Notes under the pieces: generated by a model
Seen by the model: only the letters and a program-made list of their open reading frames with translations
Databases searched by the model: none
What the model was told of the DNA's origin: nothing
Shown here: positions 62,736-64,000 of the stretch, one piece after another
Numbering within the stretch: position 1 is the stretch's first letter
How the letters are laid out: each line of letters starts with the position of its first letter
Translations under genes and position numbers: made by a program
Source: Streptomyces sp. A0642
GTDB taxonomy: Bacteria; Actinomycetota; Actinomycetes; Streptomycetales; Streptomycetaceae
DNA: 64,000 nt
Assembly: GCF_004795105.1 (NCBI RefSeq)
Contig: NZ_SSBL01000020.1
Location: 1 to 64,000, forward strand
Direction of reading: 5' to 3'

Positions 62736-62888
62736 GGGGCACCTCCACGGAAAGTACGAACGAAGGCCGAACCGCCGCAAGTACCCGATAGGGCACAGAA
62801 GCGGTCCAGCACGGAGAACCACCGTGAAATCTAAGGATCCCTCCGATCCTGTGCCATCGACAGCTGTCACGCATCCGTGCCCTGGATC

Positions 62889-62904
62889 TCAGACATATGT
62901 CTGA
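62889..62904. promoter_or_regulatory. 16-bp palindrome in the put divergent promoter
   Basis: TCAGACATATGTCTGA is a perfect palindrome, 20 bp before the regulator start and about 155 bp before putB. It is a good candidate binding site for the PucR-type activator. Confidence 0.6.
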
Positions 62905-62924
62905 AGGGGTGCGAGAATGACGGG

Positions 62925-64000
62925 GTGAAGGGCGATTACCAGGAGCTGGTCGACGAGATCTCCGCGCTGCTCGGCGTCCCCGCGACGCTGGAGAACCGCG
63001 ACTTCGGTCTGGTCGCCTTCGGGGCCCACGACAGCGACGACGACTCGGCGATGGACCCGGTCCGCACCCGTTCGATCCTGACCCGCCGGTCGACCCCGGC
63101 GGTCCGCGCCTGGTTCGAGAACTTCGGCATCACCCGCGCCACCGGCCCCGTCCGCATCCCGGCCGCCCCGGAGGCCGGTGTCTACCGGGGCCGGATCTGT
63201 CTGCCCGTACGCCATCGGGGCGTCGTGCTCGGTTACGTGTGGCTGCTGGACGCCGATCCGGGGCCGACCGGCGAACAGCTCGACGCGGCGATGGACGTGG
63301 CGGGCCGGATCGGGGAGCTGCTCTCCGACGAGGCGCGGGCGGGCACCGATCTCTCCCGGGAGTTCGGGGCCGTCCTGACGGCGGGGCGCGGCTGGCAGCG
63401 GGACATGGCGGTGGCGGCGCTGTCCGAGGCGCTCGGGCCGGACGCGGAGGGGCTGCACACGGTGGTGTGCGTGACCCCGTGGCCGGACGACCCGCCCTCG
63501 GCGCGCACGGTGCCGTCGGCGGCGGCCCTGTCCGGCCTCCCGGCCCCGGGCGGCACCAGGGCCCCTGCGCTGGCCGCACTGGTCCGGCTCCGGTCGCACG
63601 ACGTCCTGGACCCGGCACTCGCGGCCGCGGACCGCCTGCGGGCCACGGCGGGGGCCGCGGCCACCGCGGGGGTCGCGGTCCCCCGCCGCGGCCTGGCGGA
63701 GCTGGCCGAAGCGTGGCAGGAGGCGTCGGCGGCGGCCCGGGCGGCAGCGGCGGAGACCCGGTTCGGCCCGGTCGCCGAGTGGTCGGCCATCGGCCCCTAC
63801 CGCCTGTTGACGGCACTGACCACGGACGGCCCGCCGGACCACGCGGTCCGACCGCTGCTCACCCCGCCGCACCGGGACCTCGCCCGCACCGCCGAGGTGT
63901 TCCTCGACTGCGCGGGACAGGCGTCCCGGACGGCCGCCGAGCTGGGCGTCCACCGTCAGACGCTGTACTACCGCCTCTCCCGGGTCCAGCAGCTCACCGG
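62925..64000 (+). CDS. putR: PucR-type proline utilisation regulator (3' end missing)
   Basis: About 358 codons are present with no stop; the gene runs off the window. The N-terminal part (YQELVDEISALLGVPATLEN, then CLPVRHRGVVLGYVWLLDAD) is a GAF-like sensor. The end (AEVFLDCAGQASRTAAELG then VHRQTLYYRLSRVQQLT) is the helix-turn-helix of the PucR/CdaR group. It is divergent from putB with a 189-bp spacer containing a perfect palindrome. In Streptomyces a gene of this kind at this place activates proline catabolism. GTG 62925 is chosen because it begins the conserved reading. Confidence 0.9.
   Translation, partial: MKGDYQELVDEISALLGVPATLENRDFGLVAFGAHDSDDDSAMDPVRTRSILTRRSTPAVRAWFENFGITRATGPVRIPAAPEAGVYRGRICLPVRHRGVVLGYVWLLDADPGPTGEQLDAAMDVAGRIGELLSDEARAGTDLSREFGAVLTAGRGWQRDMAVAALSEALGPDAEGLHTVVCVTPWPDDPPSARTVPSAAALSGLPAPGGTRAPALAALVRLRSHDVLDPALAAADRLRATAGAAATAGVAVPRRGLAELAEAWQEASAAARAAAAETRFGPVAEWSAIGPYRLLTALTTDGPPDHAVRPLLTPPHRDLARTAEVFLDCAGQASRTAAELGVHRQTLYYRLSRVQQLT

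Overview
The window is high-GC actinobacterial DNA and almost certainly a Streptomyces chromosome. The signs are strong third-position GC bias, GTG starts, ATGA and GTGA start/stop overlaps, many Tat and lipoprotein signals, and purple spacers with long perfect GC hairpins. From memory, the order putR/putB/putA ... leuB, ilvE, urease-like genes, cimA resembles the conserved core of the S. coelicolor chromosome. No rRNA, tRNA, insertion sequence, phage or CRISPR array was seen.

Layout. 1-7.9 kb: the start of a propionyl-CoA carboxylase beta gene, then a tightly coupled five-gene minus-strand operon (trypsin-like protease, PknG kinase, VWA protein, four-helix membrane protein, solute-binding lipoprotein). 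This looks like an expanded GlnH-GlnX-PknG nutrient-sensing module. 8-16.5 kb: secreted polysaccharide enzymes. These are a PL8 hyaluronate-type lyase behind a DasR-like site, a GH101 endo-alpha-N-acetylgalactosaminidase, a GH64 beta-1,3-glucanase behind a CebR-like operator, and a small secreted M15-like protein. 16.6-28.6 kb: housekeeping and accessory genes (YceI, DinB, FG-GAP secreted protein, methyltransferase plus thioredoxin-reductase-like pair, EEP-family membrane protein divergent from a two-component system, secreted adenosine deaminase, Gly-rich membrane protein).

28.7-44.3 kb: a large beta-glucan utilisation locus. It runs LacI regulator, oligopeptide-type ABC transporter (SBP, two ATPases, two permeases), then GH1, GH16 and GH3 enzymes on the minus strand, with a divergent GH30-ricin enzyme. 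Three ACCGGT-centred operators at exact 12-bp spacing sit just downstream of a good lacI promoter. 44.4-54.3 kb: branched-chain amino acid genes (cimA, ilvE, leuB) interleaved with an MHS transporter and a TetR-agmatine deiminase-urease-like operon preceded by two matching operators.

54.4-64 kb: a purple acid phosphatase, a 43-codon gene, a 540-bp gene-poor stretch with an oxidoreductase remnant, and an AAC(2')-type acetyltransferase divergent from a three-gene phospholipid cassette (CDP-alcohol transferase, CdsA-like, PlsC fused to a DedA/VTT-like domain) in which two of the enzymes lack signature residues. The window ends with the proline catabolism pair and its divergent PucR-type activator, which runs off the edge.

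The most promising unusual systems are the PknG sensory operon and the divergent lipid cassette.
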